Positions 45,017-53,455 of a DNA stretch of 64,000 nucleotides are shown one piece after another. The stretch comes from Rothia sp. HMSC078H08 (GTDB lineage Bacteria; Actinomycetota; Actinomycetes; Actinomycetales; Micrococcaceae). A model generated the notes under the pieces. The model was not told the origin of the DNA. It searched no databases and saw nothing but the letters and a program-made list of their open reading frames with translations. Within the stretch, counting starts at the first letter, position 1; each line of letters opens with the position of its first letter. The stretch covers positions 370,299 through 434,298 of the forward strand of contig NZ_KV795257.1 in the NCBI RefSeq assembly GCF_001808955.1, written 5' to 3'. The position numbers were made by a program, and so were the translations under genes.

Positions 45017-45877
45017 CTATGCCGCAGGTGGCGGCACTACGGGCATGAGCGCGGGGTCTTCAAATTCTTGAACCTGGCGGTCGAATTCCCAGACGCGGCG
45101 CAGGGCGCAGAACTTGTACCAGTTGCGTTCGAGCACGGCGGGGTTTGCTTGCTGCGGCAGCACCTGCGTTTCGCCGAGTGCCACGCCCATGAGGACGGGC
45201 GCGTCGCCGTATTTCCAGGGTTCCCAGGTGCCTTCGTCGGGGTCAACGATGGATTCTTCAGCTTTGAGTCCGGCGACGAGCTGCATGACGACTTTCTCGT
45301 CGAGTGCTTTGACGCGGCCGCGTTTGTCGGTGCCTTTGGTTTTGTAGTCGATAATGCAGGTTCGGCCCGCGATTTCTGCGACGAGGTCGAGCGTGCCCGC
45401 GTAGCCGACGGTGTCGTTCCAGATGGTGACTTCGGCGGCGAGGGGGCGGGGCTTGAAGGCTTCCCACCATTCGTCGAAGCGGTCGGCGTAGGCCTGTTCG
45501 CCGTTGAGGATGAGCTGTTCGCGGCTTTCGTCGAGGTTGTGTTCGCGGCCCATGGCGCGCAGGGCGACGGCTTCGGCGTAGTTGTGGACGCGGTCGCCTC
45601 GGGCGGCGGCTGCGTCGCGGTATCGTTCGGAGGCGCTGGCTGCGTCGCGGATGATGGCGAATTTGAGGCCGTGGGATCCGGTGGCGCGGTAGGCGCGCTG
45701 GTCTTCGAGGGCGGCTTTGGCTGCCATGTACCCGTGCCAGCCGCTGAGGTCGCTGGCGTGCTGTCCGATGACGGTGGTGATGGAGGGGACGAGGAGTTCT
45801 CCTCCGCGGACGCGCGCGTACATGCGTCCGTAGTCGGTGGCTGCGGCGAGTTCGGGTGTTGTCACGGGGTACCTCAT
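45017..45877 (-). CDS. RecB/Cas4-like PD-(D/E)XK nuclease-fold protein
   Basis: 286 aa. The nuclease core is readable: an Ala-Glu in LAAEVTIWN (Glu149), GYAGTLDLVAE (Asp164), and TCIIDYKTKG (Asp177, Lys179), plus an upstream RGDRVHNYAEA with His98, the layout of RecB-family and phage exonucleases. It probably cuts DNA or is an accessory repair protein. The ATG at 45877 was chosen because the frame upstream runs through the tRNA-Val gene; its ribosome site is weak. It stands alone next to tRNA genes, where mobile elements insert, so a phage or element origin is possible. No helicase partner is seen. Confidence 0.75.
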   Translation of the reverse strand: MRYPVTTPELAAATDYGRMYARVRGGELLVPSITTVIGQHASDLSGWHGYMAAKAALEDQRAYRATGSHGLKFAIIRDAASASERYRDAAAARGDRVHNYAEAVALRAMGREHNLDESREQLILNGEQAYADRFDEWWEAFKPRPLAAEVTIWNDTVGYAGTLDLVAEIAGRTCIIDYKTKGTDKRGRVKALDEKVVMQLVAGLKAEESIVDPDEGTWEPWKYGDAPVLMGVALGETQVLPQQANPAVLERNWYKFCALRRVWEFDRQVQEFEDPALMPVVPPPAA

Positions 45878-45945
45878 TCTCGGGTGGTTGTGTCCGCGGC
45901 TGGGTTTGTACTGCTTGTGGGCACAAATACCGGTGGGCATAATAA

Positions 45946-45971
45946 AACCCCCGTTCCTTGAAACGGGGGTT
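45946..45971 (-). terminator. Terminator of tRNA-Val (CAC)
   Basis: AACCCCCGTT / AACGGGGGTT with a six-base loop and TTTATT after it on the minus strand. Confidence 0.85.
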
Positions 45972-45977
45972 CTTTGG

Positions 45978-46049
45978 TGCGTGATACTGGGTTCGAACCA
46001 GTGACCTCTTCGGTGTGAACGAAGCGCGCTACCACTGCGCCAATCACGC
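45978..46049 (-). tRNA. tRNA-Val (CAC)
   Basis: 72 nt. Acceptor GCGTGAT/ATCACGC, D-arm GGCGCAGTGGTAGCGC, anticodon arm CTTCG-TTCACAC-CGAAG, T-loop GGTTCGAACCC. Anticodon CAC reads GUG. Confidence 0.93.
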
Positions 46050-46118
46050 TTACGGATAAGACTATACCGAGGCTTGGCGTGAAGGTCAAATTTTGCGCTC
46101 CCCTTTTTTCTTTCCCGC

Positions 46119-46185
46119 CGAGAAGCCACTTGTGTTTCGAAAAGCCACAAAAATGGTGGCTTCTCGAAACACTTGTGGCTTTTCG
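46119..46185. repeat. 30-bp dyad built of four copies of CGARAAGCCAC
   Basis: Arms 46119-46148 and 46156-46185 pair with three mismatches and one G-U around a seven-base loop. Each arm holds two direct copies of an 11-mer (CGAGAAGCCAC or CGAAAAGCCAC). Not a typical terminator; nothing next to it needs one. Confidence 0.75.
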
Positions 46186-46377
46186 AGGAGATTCTTCTTC
46201 TCTGCTCATACGCTGCTTCCTCCGATTGAGGTGGCTGCAGGTTCAGTAATGACTTATGGACTCTGGTCATGAGGTACGGACTTTGGGGCTGGGTTAGCGT
46301 CTTGAGGGATAGCTTTTAACCATGGCTGAAGTCGCTAAGTCATTACCGAATCTAGACTCAGAGGTGCTGGGTAAACA

Positions 46378-46412
46378 AAAAGCCTGGTTTCCGAAGAAAC
46401 CAGGCTTTTTTC
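46378..46412 (-). terminator. Terminator after the tRNA-Glu relic
   Basis: AAAAAGCCTGGTTTC / GAAACCAGGCTTTTTT with a four-base loop, ending in T's on both strands. It sits after the tRNA relic as the terminator at 46575 sits after the intact gene. Confidence 0.8.
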
Positions 46413-46431
46413 CTAGTGTGACCCCAACCGG
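46409..46431. repeat. 23-bp direct repeat, tRNA-Glu 3' end, copy in the relic
   Basis: Identical to 46605-46627, which covers the 3' end of the intact tRNA-Glu and flank. Candidate attachment-site-like duplication. Confidence 0.75.
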
Positions 46432-46530
46432 TTTGTAACGGTGACGGAGGGGCATGATGCCGAGCGCGCGAGGAAATCCATCATGCCCCGGAGTGCCGCG
46501 ACGTAAGGAGCGGCGCCGTGAGAGGCTCAC
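46416..46530 (-). pseudogene. Broken tRNA-Glu relic
   Basis: On the minus strand a 12-base match to the tRNA-Glu anticodon loop and stem (CCTCTCACGGCG) is separated by about 75 bases, holding a 10-bp hairpin (GGGGCATGAT/ATCATGCCCC), from a near-copy of the T-arm and acceptor 3' strand (CACCGTTACAAACCGG then GGGGTCACACTAGG). The 5' half is missing, so it cannot make a tRNA. Confidence 0.6.
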
Positions 46531-46574
46531 GGCGGCACCATAGAATCTGGGCTCAGTTTTGCCCAATAAACAAA

Positions 46575-46606
46575 TAAACCCTCAGCCAGAAGACTGAGGG
46601 TTTATT
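46575..46606 (-). terminator. Terminator of tRNA-Glu
   Basis: AATAAACCCTCAG / CTGAGGGTTTATT with an eight-base loop. Confidence 0.8.
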
Positions 46607-46614
46607 TCCTAGTG

Positions 46615-46687
46615 TGACCCCAACCGGATTTGAACCGGTGTTGCCGCCGTGAGAGGGCGGAGTACTAGGCCGCTATACGATGGGGCC
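46615..46687 (-). tRNA. tRNA-Glu (CUC)
   Basis: 73 nt. Acceptor GGCCCCA/TGGGGTC (one G-U), anticodon arm CCGCC-CTCTCAC-GGCGG, T-loop GGTTCAAATCC. Anticodon CTC. gltX, which charges it, is only 1.4 kb away. Confidence 0.94.
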
Positions 46688-46709
46688 GCAACCTCCGTTA
46701 GGAGGTTAG

Positions 46710-46781
46710 CTGGGATACCAGGACTCGAACCTAGAACAAAGGAACCAGAAACCTTCGTGTTGCCAATTACACCATATCCCA
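46710..46781 (-). tRNA. tRNA-Gln (CUG)
   Basis: 72 nt. Acceptor TGGGATA/TATCCCA, D-arm TGGTGTAATTGGCAACA, anticodon loop TTCTGGT, T-loop GGTTCGAGTCC. A small AACCTCC/GGAGGTT hairpin separates it from tRNA-Glu; the two are probably co-transcribed. Confidence 0.93.
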
Positions 46782-47270
46782 TTACTCTATTGAGTTACCG
46801 TTCCGTTTTTCGCCTTTCGGCTTTTCACCGGAACGAGTAATAACTATACGGGTCTTTCTGGAGGCGTGCAAGCCGAAATCTGGAGAGACGCCTCACATTC
46901 ACGGTTTTATGCCCGCTACTTCCGCGTGTTTCCGGGGTTTTTGGGGTTAAAAAGTTTTTTAAATTTCTTCAAAAAGAGGGTTTTAGGGCCGATTTTCACC
47001 CTTCACAGCAGCTCCGAGGGGACTTGGAGAGTAGTTTTATCCCCTCCCCCGCACGCTTTGAGCCCCAAATTTTTTTGAAGATTTTTCCTGTACTACCTCC
47101 GGGCAGTCAGATAACCAGATAACCAAAGCATCATGGCGACCAACCCGCCCAAGCAACCACCTCGGGAAAGATCACAGGACCCGCTGCCCACGCCTCCAAA
47201 AACTAAAAACCCAGAGACAGCAAAACCCAGAGACAACGAAAAAGCCCCGAGGCGAACCTCGGGGCTTGAG
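46782..47270. other. Spacer between tRNA-Gln and tRNA-Gly
   Basis: About 490 bases, AT-rich at 46935-47010, with no gene, RNA or clear repeat other than the tRNA-Gly terminator at its end. Confidence 0.6.
47242..47267 (-). terminator. Terminator of tRNA-Gly
   Basis: AAGCCCCGAGG / CCTCGGGGCTT with a four-base loop and TTTTTC on the minus strand. Confidence 0.85.
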
Positions 47271-47346
<76 letters not shown>

Positions 47347-47534
47347 ATATTTTCGCTTTGAACTTTTCAGTTCGTCGTAACAACAGGTACTACTATACGA
47401 GCCTTTACCGGGGTGCGCAAACCAAATTCTTGCCACACTCCCCAAAATGGAGCCAGATTCACCTCCGCAAAAGATACCGACTAGTAGTTTTACAGGAAAT
47501 ACCCATCACAAAAAATATTCTCAAATTTATGAAA

Positions 47535-47601
47535 AATCCCCTTATCCACCGGGTTTCCTTCAGACCTTTCGGTCGTCAGATTCCCGCTGGATAAGGGGAT
47601 T
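47535..47601 (-). terminator. Terminator of the gltX operon
   Basis: AATCCCCTTATCCA (47535-47548) and its exact complement at 47588-47601, with CGGG/CCCG inside; a T-run follows on the minus strand. Confidence 0.75.
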
Positions 47602-47610
47602 CTCTAGAGC

Positions 47611-48078
47611 TTAGTCGCTGCTACCGCCGGAGTCACCTCCACCGGAGTCGCCGCCGCCAGAGTAGTCGGAGCTGCTGTAGCTGCTGTAGTCCGAACTGCT
47701 GTAGCTGCTGGAGCTTCCGGCGTCGAAGTCGCCCGCGTCCGGGTCGGGGCCCGGGTCCACGAAGTCGTCTTCGTCGTCCTCTTCACGCGAAGAGTCCGAA
47801 GAATCCGAAGTGTCTACGCCGTCAGACGAACTGCTGACGTCGCCGCCGCGGGCGTGCCGTGCCTGAGCTTCTTGAGCGTTCAGGGCGGCGCGTGCCTCGA
47901 AGTAGGCAGTCACGTATCCGAAGGCTGCCGCAACGACAACAGCGACCACCATCAAGACGGACTTGTCCATGTTGGCGATGTACAGAATCAGCCAGATAAT
48001 GCAGGCGTTGGTGAGCGCCATGAGGGTGCCCTTGAACAGCGCCTTGCCGATGATGGATTGGTTATTCGGCTGGCTCAT
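47611..48078 (-). CDS. Small two-helix membrane protein with acidic Ser/Asp tail
   Basis: 155 aa, not recognised. Two membrane segments at about 17-35 (MALTNACIIWLILYIANM) and 41-59 (VLMVVAVVVAAAFGYVTAYF), then a highly acidic, Ser-rich tail (DSSREEDDEDDFVDPGPDPD, repeated SSDYSS and GGGDSGG). The tail should be disordered. It starts three bases after the gltX stop, so it is translated from the same mRNA. No function can be assigned. Confidence 0.75.
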   Translation of the reverse strand: MSQPNNQSIIGKALFKGTLMALTNACIIWLILYIANMDKSVLMVVAVVVAAAFGYVTAYFEARAALNAQEAQARHARGGDVSSSSDGVDTSDSSDSSREEDDEDDFVDPGPDPDAGDFDAGSSSSYSSSDYSSYSSSDYSGGGDSGGGDSGGSSD

Positions 48079-48080
48079 GG

Positions 48081-49592
48081 TTAGCTCAGTTCAGCGGCAA
48101 GCTTGCGCAGGCGTGCGAGGGAGGATTCCTTGCCCAGGATTTCCATGGATTCGAACAGGGGCGGGGAGATGCGCTCACCGGACACTGCGATACGCACGGG
48201 GCCGAATGCGAGGCGCGGCTTGATTTCCAGGCCGTCGACGATTGCGGCGCGCAGGGCTGCCTCGATGTTGGCTGCGGTGAAGTCCTCGAGGGGCTCGAGT
48301 GCCTCGATTGCGGCGGCGAGGACCTGCGGTGCGGATTCCTTGAGCTGCTTGCGTGCGTCGTCTGCGGTGCTGATTTCTTCGTCAGCCTTGAAGAGGAATG
48401 CGAGCAGGCCGGGTGCTTCGCCGAGCAGCTGCATACGCTCCTGGACGAGGGGTGCAGCTTCGGTGAGGACCTGCTCTTCGCGCTCGGTGAGGGTTTCGCC
48501 GAGTACGCCTGCAGCCTGCAGGTACGGGATGAGGCGGTCGCGGAAGTCCTTGGGGTCGAGCGCACGGATGTGGTCGCCGTTGATGGACTCTGCCTTCTTC
48601 ACGTCGAAGCGTGCGGGGTTGGCGACAACGTCGTGTACGTCGAAGTGCTCGACGAGCTCGTCGATGCTGAAGACGTCCTGGTCTGCGGAGAGAGACCAGC
48701 CCAGCAGGGACAGGTAGTTCAGCAGGCCTTCCTTGATGAAGCCGGAGTCGCGCAGCAGGAAGAGGTTCGATTCGGGGTCGCGCTTGGAGAGCTTCTTGTT
48801 GCCCTGGCCCATGACGTAGGGCAGGTGACCAAATTCGGGGATGAAGCTGGTCACGCCGGTGTCGATGAGCGCGCGGTAGAGCGCAATCTGGCGCGGGGTG
48901 GAGGAGAGCAGGTCCTCACCGCGCAGCACGTGGGTGACGCCCATGAGTGCGTCGTCGACGGGGTTCACGAAGGGGTACAGCGGGTCGCCGTTGGAGCGGA
49001 CGACCACGTAGTCGGGCACGGTACCGGCCTTGAAGGTGATTTCACCGCGAACGAGGTCGTTGAAGGTGATGTCCTCGTCGGGCATACGCAGACGCCACAC
49101 GGGCTTACGGCCCTCGGCGCGGTAGGCTTCCTTCTGCTCTTCGGTGAGGTTGCGGTCGTAGTTGTCGTAGCCGAGCTGCGGGTCCTGACCGGCTGCCTTG
49201 CGGCGTTCCTTCACCTCGTCGGGGGTGGAGAAGTCTTCGTACACGTAGCCGCCTTCAACGAGCTTTTCGAAGATCTCGTTGTAGATGCCTGCGGTCTTAC
49301 GCTCGGACTGGCGGTAGGGCTCGTGGGGACCACCGACGCCAACGCCTTCGTCCCAGTTGATGCCGAGCCAGTGCAGGGATTCGAGCACCTGGTTGAACGA
49401 CTCTTCGGAGTCGCGTGCCGCGTCGGTGTCTTCGATGCGGAAGATCAGCTTGCCGCCGGTGTGGCGTGCGTACGCCCAGTTGAAGAGGGCGGTGCGGACC
49501 ATGCCCACGTGCGGGGTGCCGGTGGGCGAGGGGCAGAAGCGGACGCGGGTGTCTGCGGGGCTGTTGAGTACGGGACCGTGGTATTCGGTCAT
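48081..49592 (-). CDS. gltX: Glutamyl-tRNA synthetase
   Basis: 503 aa class I synthetase. HIGH-type motif [28 protein letters not shown] near residue 19, [13 protein letters not shown] (catalytic pocket), the KMSKS-type [10 protein letters not shown] near 270, and a C-terminal anticodon-binding helical domain. It charges tRNA-Glu, and in actinobacteria probably also tRNA-Gln, which is then amidated. Both tRNAs lie about 1.3 kb downstream. FAH gene is 57 bases upstream, a common actinobacterial pairing. Confidence 0.97.
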   Translation of the reverse strand: MTEYHGPVLNSPADTRVRFCPSPTGTPHVGMVRTALFNWAYARHTGGKLIFRIEDTDAARDSEESFNQVLESLHWLGINWDEGVGVGGPHEPYRQSERKTAGIYNEIFEKLVEGGYVYEDFSTPDEVKERRKAAGQDPQLGYDNYDRNLTEEQKEAYRAEGRKPVWRLRMPDEDITFNDLVRGEITFKAGTVPDYVVVRSNGDPLYPFVNPVDDALMGVTHVLRGEDLLSSTPRQIALYRALIDTGVTSFIPEFGHLPYVMGQGNKKLSKRDPESNLFLLRDSGFIKEGLLNYLSLLGWSLSADQDVFSIDELVEHFDVHDVVANPARFDVKKAESINGDHIRALDPKDFRDRLIPYLQAAGVLGETLTEREEQVLTEAAPLVQERMQLLGEAPGLLAFLFKADEEISTADDARKQLKESAPQVLAAAIEALEPLEDFTAANIEAALRAAIVDGLEIKPRLAFGPVRIAVSGERISPPLFESMEILGKESSLARLRKLAAELS

Positions 49593-49649
49593 GATGTCTC
49601 CTTGACGGTGTGTTTCAGGATGTACGTTACGTTTTTGGGTGCGGGCTGT

Positions 49650-50402
49650 TTAGTCGCGCACGCGGGTGACGAGGGAGCCGATGCCTTCGACTTCGACCTC
49701 TACTTCGTTGCCGTCGCGCAGTACGCTGATGCCGGCGGGGGTGCCGGTGAGCAGTACGTCGCCGGGCAGCAGGGTGAAGATTTCGGAGGCTGCGGCAACC
49801 TGTTCGGCTACGGAGTAGTGCATTTCGGAGGTGTTGCCTTCCTGCACGACGTCGCCGTCGACCCAGGTGGTGATGTTCAGCGAGTCGGTGTCCAGGTCGG
49901 TTTCGATCCAGGGGCCGAGCGGGGTGGAGCCGTCGAAGCCCTTGGCGCGGGTCCACTGGCGGTCTTCGAGCAGGTCGCGGGCGGTGAGGTCGTTGGCTAC
50001 GGTGTAGCCGAAGATGACTTCGTGCACGCGCTCAAGAGGCACGGACTTGGCGATACGACCGATAACGACGGCGAGTTCACCTTCTGCGCTGACGGCTTCG
50101 GAGTACTCGGGCAGGGTCACGGGGTCGCCGGGGCCAATCACGGTGGTGTTGGGCTTGAGGAAGAACTGCGGGGAGGCGGGCGCCTCGGTTCCTGCCCAGT
50201 TTGCGATCGCTCCAATCACCTTGGAGCGGGGGATGATCGGGGCGAGCAGGCGCACCTGGTCGATGGGGTAGGTGGTGCCGGTCGGTTCGATGCCCGAATA
50301 GAAGGGGTCACCGGCGAGTACGCGCAGGGTTTCTTCGCCTGCGTCACCTTCTACCAGCCCGAAGTGGAGCTCATTATTTACGGTAAATCGTGCAATACGC
50401 AT
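49650..50402 (-). CDS. Fumarylacetoacetate hydrolase family protein
   Basis: 250 aa. The C-terminal FAH fold is evident: GYTVANDLTARDLLEDRQWTRAKGFDGSTPLGPWI near residues 130-167, metal-site Glu and Asp in that region, and LLPGDVLLTGTPAGISVLRDGNEVEVEVEGIG. Family members hydrolyse or decarboxylate 2-oxo dicarboxylates (acylpyruvases, oxaloacetate decarboxylases); the substrate here is not predictable. It heads the gltX operon, a position conserved in actinobacteria. Confidence 0.88.
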   Translation of the reverse strand: MRIARFTVNNELHFGLVEGDAGEETLRVLAGDPFYSGIEPTGTTYPIDQVRLLAPIIPRSKVIGAIANWAGTEAPASPQFFLKPNTTVIGPGDPVTLPEYSEAVSAEGELAVVIGRIAKSVPLERVHEVIFGYTVANDLTARDLLEDRQWTRAKGFDGSTPLGPWIETDLDTDSLNITTWVDGDVVQEGNTSEMHYSVAEQVAAASEIFTLLPGDVLLTGTPAGISVLRDGNEVEVEVEGIGSLVTRVRD

Positions 50403-50683
50403 ACTTTCTAGGGTACCAGCCTTCGAGGGCGGGGGCGGCGGGCGGAATTGGCAAGGCAGATTTTAGCCCGGCGGGGTTCAACACTATTAGGTTCGGCGGG
50501 GTGCACCTCCCCTCCCCCTGTCCTCGTGTTATCAACGCCGCGCGCAATATCCGCCGGGCACGCCATTTACCCAGCACCTCATTTTCCGGGCACAGTGAAT
50601 CCCCGCGGGTTACTCACCGCGCGACGTGCGGGGTCGGGCGGAGCATCCTGCGGGGATTTCGCTGGTTACGTTAGATTCACGTT

Positions 50684-51781
50684 TTAGATGAGGCGGGTCA
50701 TCCAGCCGTGGCGGTCTTCTACTACGCCGGTCTGAATGCCGACGAGCTCTTCGCGCAGGCTCTTGGAGATTTCACCGAAGTGCTCGGTGGGTGCCGGGAT
50801 TTCGAAGTCTTCTGCCTTGAGCTTGCCGATGGGTGCGACCACTGCTGCGGTGCCGCAGGCGAAGATTTCGGTGATGTCGCCGTTTGCTACGCCTTCACGC
50901 CATTCGGTGAGGGTAATTGCGCGCTCTTCGACGGTCATGCCGCGGTCCTTGGCGAGCTGAATCAGGGAGGAACGGGTCACGCCCTCCAGGATGGTGCCGG
51001 TCAGCTCGGGGGTGACGATCTTGTTTTCCTTGCCGAAGATGAAGAACACGTTCATGCCGCCGAGCTCTTCGATGGCGTCGCCGCGGTGCGGGTCCTTGAA
51101 GATGACCTGCTTGCAGCCGTGCTTTTCGCCTTCGATCTGGGCGATCATGGATGCCGCGTAGTTGCCGCCGCACTTTGCCGCGCCGGTGCCGCCTTCGCCT
51201 GCGCGGGCGTAGGTGGTGGAGAGCCAGATGTCTACGGGTTCGGGGGTGCCGAAGTAGTTACCTGCGGGCGAGCCGATGACGTGGTACTGCACGTGCTTTG
51301 CGGGGCGCACGCCGAGGTACGCTTCGGTTGCGATCATGAAGGGGCGGAAGTAGAAGGCTTCACCGTCGCCGGTGGGTACCCATGCTTCGTCTGCCTTAAC
51401 GAGTTCGCGCAGGGATTCAACGAACAGTTCTGCGGGCAGTTCGGGCAGGGAGAGGCGGTGTGCGGAGTTCGCGAAGCGTTCTGCGTTCTTTTCGGGGCGG
51501 AAGGTCCACACGGAGCCGTCGGCGTGGCGGTAGCCCTTGACGCCTTCGAAGATTTCCTGGCCGTAGTGGAAGACAGCGGAGGCGGGGTCGAGGGTCAGCG
51601 GGCCGTAGGGGTGAACTCGTGCGTCGTACCAGGTGCCGCCGGTCTTGTAGTCGCCTTCCCAGTCGATGGTGACCATGTGGTCGCTGAAGTAGTCGCCGAA
51701 GCCGGGGTTTGCGAGGATTTCGGCGCGGCGTTCGGCGGTGGCGGGTGACTGGTTTGCTTCGTGGCTGAATTCGGTTGCCAT
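50684..51781 (-). CDS. ilvE: Branched-chain amino acid aminotransferase
   Basis: 365 aa, fold-type IV PLP enzyme, the longer class found in actinobacteria. Signatures: YGQEIFEGVKGYRHADGSVWTFRPEKNAERFANSAHRL, the PLP lysine in GGTGAAKCGGNYAAS and VFFIFGKENKIVTPELTGTILEGVTRSSLIQLA. It performs the last step of leucine, isoleucine and valine synthesis. It shares direction with leuB, 354 bases upstream, but a terminator lies beyond leuB, so it may have its own promoter. Confidence 0.96.
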   Translation of the reverse strand: MATEFSHEANQSPATAERRAEILANPGFGDYFSDHMVTIDWEGDYKTGGTWYDARVHPYGPLTLDPASAVFHYGQEIFEGVKGYRHADGSVWTFRPEKNAERFANSAHRLSLPELPAELFVESLRELVKADEAWVPTGDGEAFYFRPFMIATEAYLGVRPAKHVQYHVIGSPAGNYFGTPEPVDIWLSTTYARAGEGGTGAAKCGGNYAASMIAQIEGEKHGCKQVIFKDPHRGDAIEELGGMNVFFIFGKENKIVTPELTGTILEGVTRSSLIQLAKDRGMTVEERAITLTEWREGVANGDITEIFACGTAAVVAPIGKLKAEDFEIPAPTEHFGEISKSLREELVGIQTGVVEDRHGWMTRLI

Positions 51782-52135
51782 CGTTCTGCGTTCCTCTTCG
51801 TCTAGTTGCCTCTGTGGGCGTTCTTTGAGTGGCGGTTCTCGCGGCGGGGCGAGGGACCGGTGTGTGCCGCCGGGCGCGTTGTCGTGCGGGGCAGATGGTG
51901 CATCTAGCGGTCTGTGCTAGTTGGATGCATCAAAGCTAGTGGTGGATGGTGTCCACCGCCGAGGTGCCGGGCGGGTGTGCCTGACCTGTTTAGAGTACCG
52001 GAAAGATGCGTTTGCCGCATGCGCACCTTTTCTCCCATTCAGGATGTGAACAGGTGAAGCCCGGAAGGTGTGTTCCTTCCGGGCTTCACTAGCGTAGTTC
52101 ACGTTTTAGCCGAGCCAGTTTTAGCCGGGCAAGTA
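51782..52135. other. Spacer between leuB and ilvE
   Basis: 354 bases; contains the leuB terminator at 52054-52089. Nothing else recognised. Confidence 0.5.
52054..52089 (-). terminator. Terminator of leuB
   Basis: GTGAAGCCCGGAAGG / CCTTCCGGGCTTCAC with a six-base loop, 47 bases past the leuB stop. Confidence 0.75.
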
Positions 52136-53191
52136 TTAACCGAGGCGTGCGAGCACGTCCGCGCCAACCTGATCGGTTCCGCGCACGGTGGCGCCGTTTT
52201 CGCGCATATCTGCTTCGACGGCGTCCTCAATGCGGGCTGCGGCTGCATCGTGGCCGAGGTGGCGCAGCAGCATGGCACCAGCGAGGATTGCGGCGGTGGG
52301 GTTTGCCTTGTTCTGGCGGGCGATGTCCGGTGCGGAGCCGTGAACGGGCTCGAACATGGAGGGGAACTCGCCGACGGCGTTGATGTTGCCGCTTGCCGCG
52401 TAGCCGATACCGCCGGTCACTGCACCTGCGAGGTCGGTGATGATGTCGCCGAAGAGGTTGTCGGTGACGATCACGTCGAAGCGGGCGGGGTCGGTGACCA
52501 TGAAGATGGTGGTCGCGTCAATGTGCAGGTAGTCGGTCTCAACCTCGGGGAATTCAGCCGCGATTTCGGTGAAGTAGCGATTGTAGAGGCGACCTGCGTG
52601 GGTGAGCACGTTGGTCTTGTGCACGAGGGTGACCTTCTTGCGGCGGGTGGACGCCAGCTCGAAGGCGTAGCGTACCAGGCGCTCCACGCCGTGCGCGGTG
52701 TTGAGGGAGACTTCGGTGGCGATTTCGTGCGGGGTGCCCTGGCGAATCACGCCGCCGTTGCCGATGTAGGGGCCTTCGGTGCCTTCACGCACGACGACGA
52801 AGTCGATGTTGCCGGGGTTGGCAAGCGGGGAAACTGCGCCGGGGTACAGGCGGGAGGGGCGCAGGTTGATGTAGTGGTCGAAGGCGAAGCGCAGCTTCAG
52901 GAGCATTTCGCGTTCGATGAGGCCGGAGGGAATCTTGCCGCTGCGCGGGTCTGCACCGATGGCGCCGAAGAGGATCGCGTCGTGCTGCTTGAGGGCGTCC
53001 ATGGTGGAGTCGGGCAGGGTTTCACCGGTTTCCAGCCAGTGCTCGGCGCCGAGCTTGTAGTGGGTGGGGGTTACGGTGATGTTTTCGAGCTCGCAGGCGC
53101 GGGTGAGGATGCGCTGGGCTTCGGTAATGATTTCGGGGCCGATGCCGTCGCCGGGGATGACGGCGAGGTCGATGCTACGTGCTTCAGTCAT
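52136..53191 (-). CDS. leuB: 3-isopropylmalate dehydrogenase
   Basis: 351 aa, oxidatively decarboxylates 3-isopropylmalate with NAD+. Signatures: [19 protein letters not shown] at the N-terminus, the [20 protein letters not shown] block near residue 123 and [20 protein letters not shown] with metal-binding Asp residues near 225. The 351-aa length is the actinobacterial short type. An AGAGG site precedes the ATG. The upstream region contains a run of nine C. Confidence 0.96.
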   Translation of the reverse strand: MTEARSIDLAVIPGDGIGPEIITEAQRILTRACELENITVTPTHYKLGAEHWLETGETLPDSTMDALKQHDAILFGAIGADPRSGKIPSGLIEREMLLKLRFAFDHYINLRPSRLYPGAVSPLANPGNIDFVVVREGTEGPYIGNGGVIRQGTPHEIATEVSLNTAHGVERLVRYAFELASTRRKKVTLVHKTNVLTHAGRLYNRYFTEIAAEFPEVETDYLHIDATTIFMVTDPARFDVIVTDNLFGDIITDLAGAVTGGIGYAASGNINAVGEFPSMFEPVHGSAPDIARQNKANPTAAILAGAMLLRHLGHDAAAARIEDAVEADMRENGATVRGTDQVGADVLARLG

Positions 53192-53275
53192 GCCTCTACC
53201 GTAATACGCGCAGCGGGTGGGCGGTAGAGTGTGCGGACGGGTTCTCAGACTCTGGGCTAGACGGGCTCTGGGCTA

Positions 53276-53284
53276 CCCCCCCCC
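53276..53284. repeat. Homopolymeric C9 tract upstream of leuB
   Basis: Nine consecutive C about 85 bases upstream of the leuB start, in a region that would be promoter or leader. Slippage-prone. Confidence 0.8.
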
Positions 53285-53374
53285 AGTCTCTGCCCGGCAG
53301 CGCCTTGACCCAGACCCGCCTCCTGAAGTCTGGGGTTCTGGATTCTGTGGTGTTCAGCCTCTACCGGTTAAAAC

Positions 53375-53410
53375 AATATTCCCCGGCTGAATTATCAGCC
53401 GGGGAATATC
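53375..53410 (-). terminator. Terminator of the second glycine-rich gene
   Basis: AATATTCCCCGGCTGA / TCAGCCGGGGAATAT with a four-base loop and GTTTTAAC after it on the minus strand. Confidence 0.85.
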
Positions 53411-53455
53411 GTTACGAGTTCTCACTCAGAGTGAGAGCCCTAAAGGTCTATGCAA

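Larger units (their letters stand above)
46050..46614. other. Repeat-rich spacer between tRNA-Val and tRNA-Glu
   Basis: 565 bases with the long dyad at 46119-46185, a terminator at 46378-46412 and a broken tRNA-Glu copy. The short frames here are not convincing genes. Confidence 0.6.

Noticed and set aside
46294..46566. 90-codon frame in the tRNA spacer
   Set aside because: Covers the tRNA relic and a terminator, with no ribosome site.
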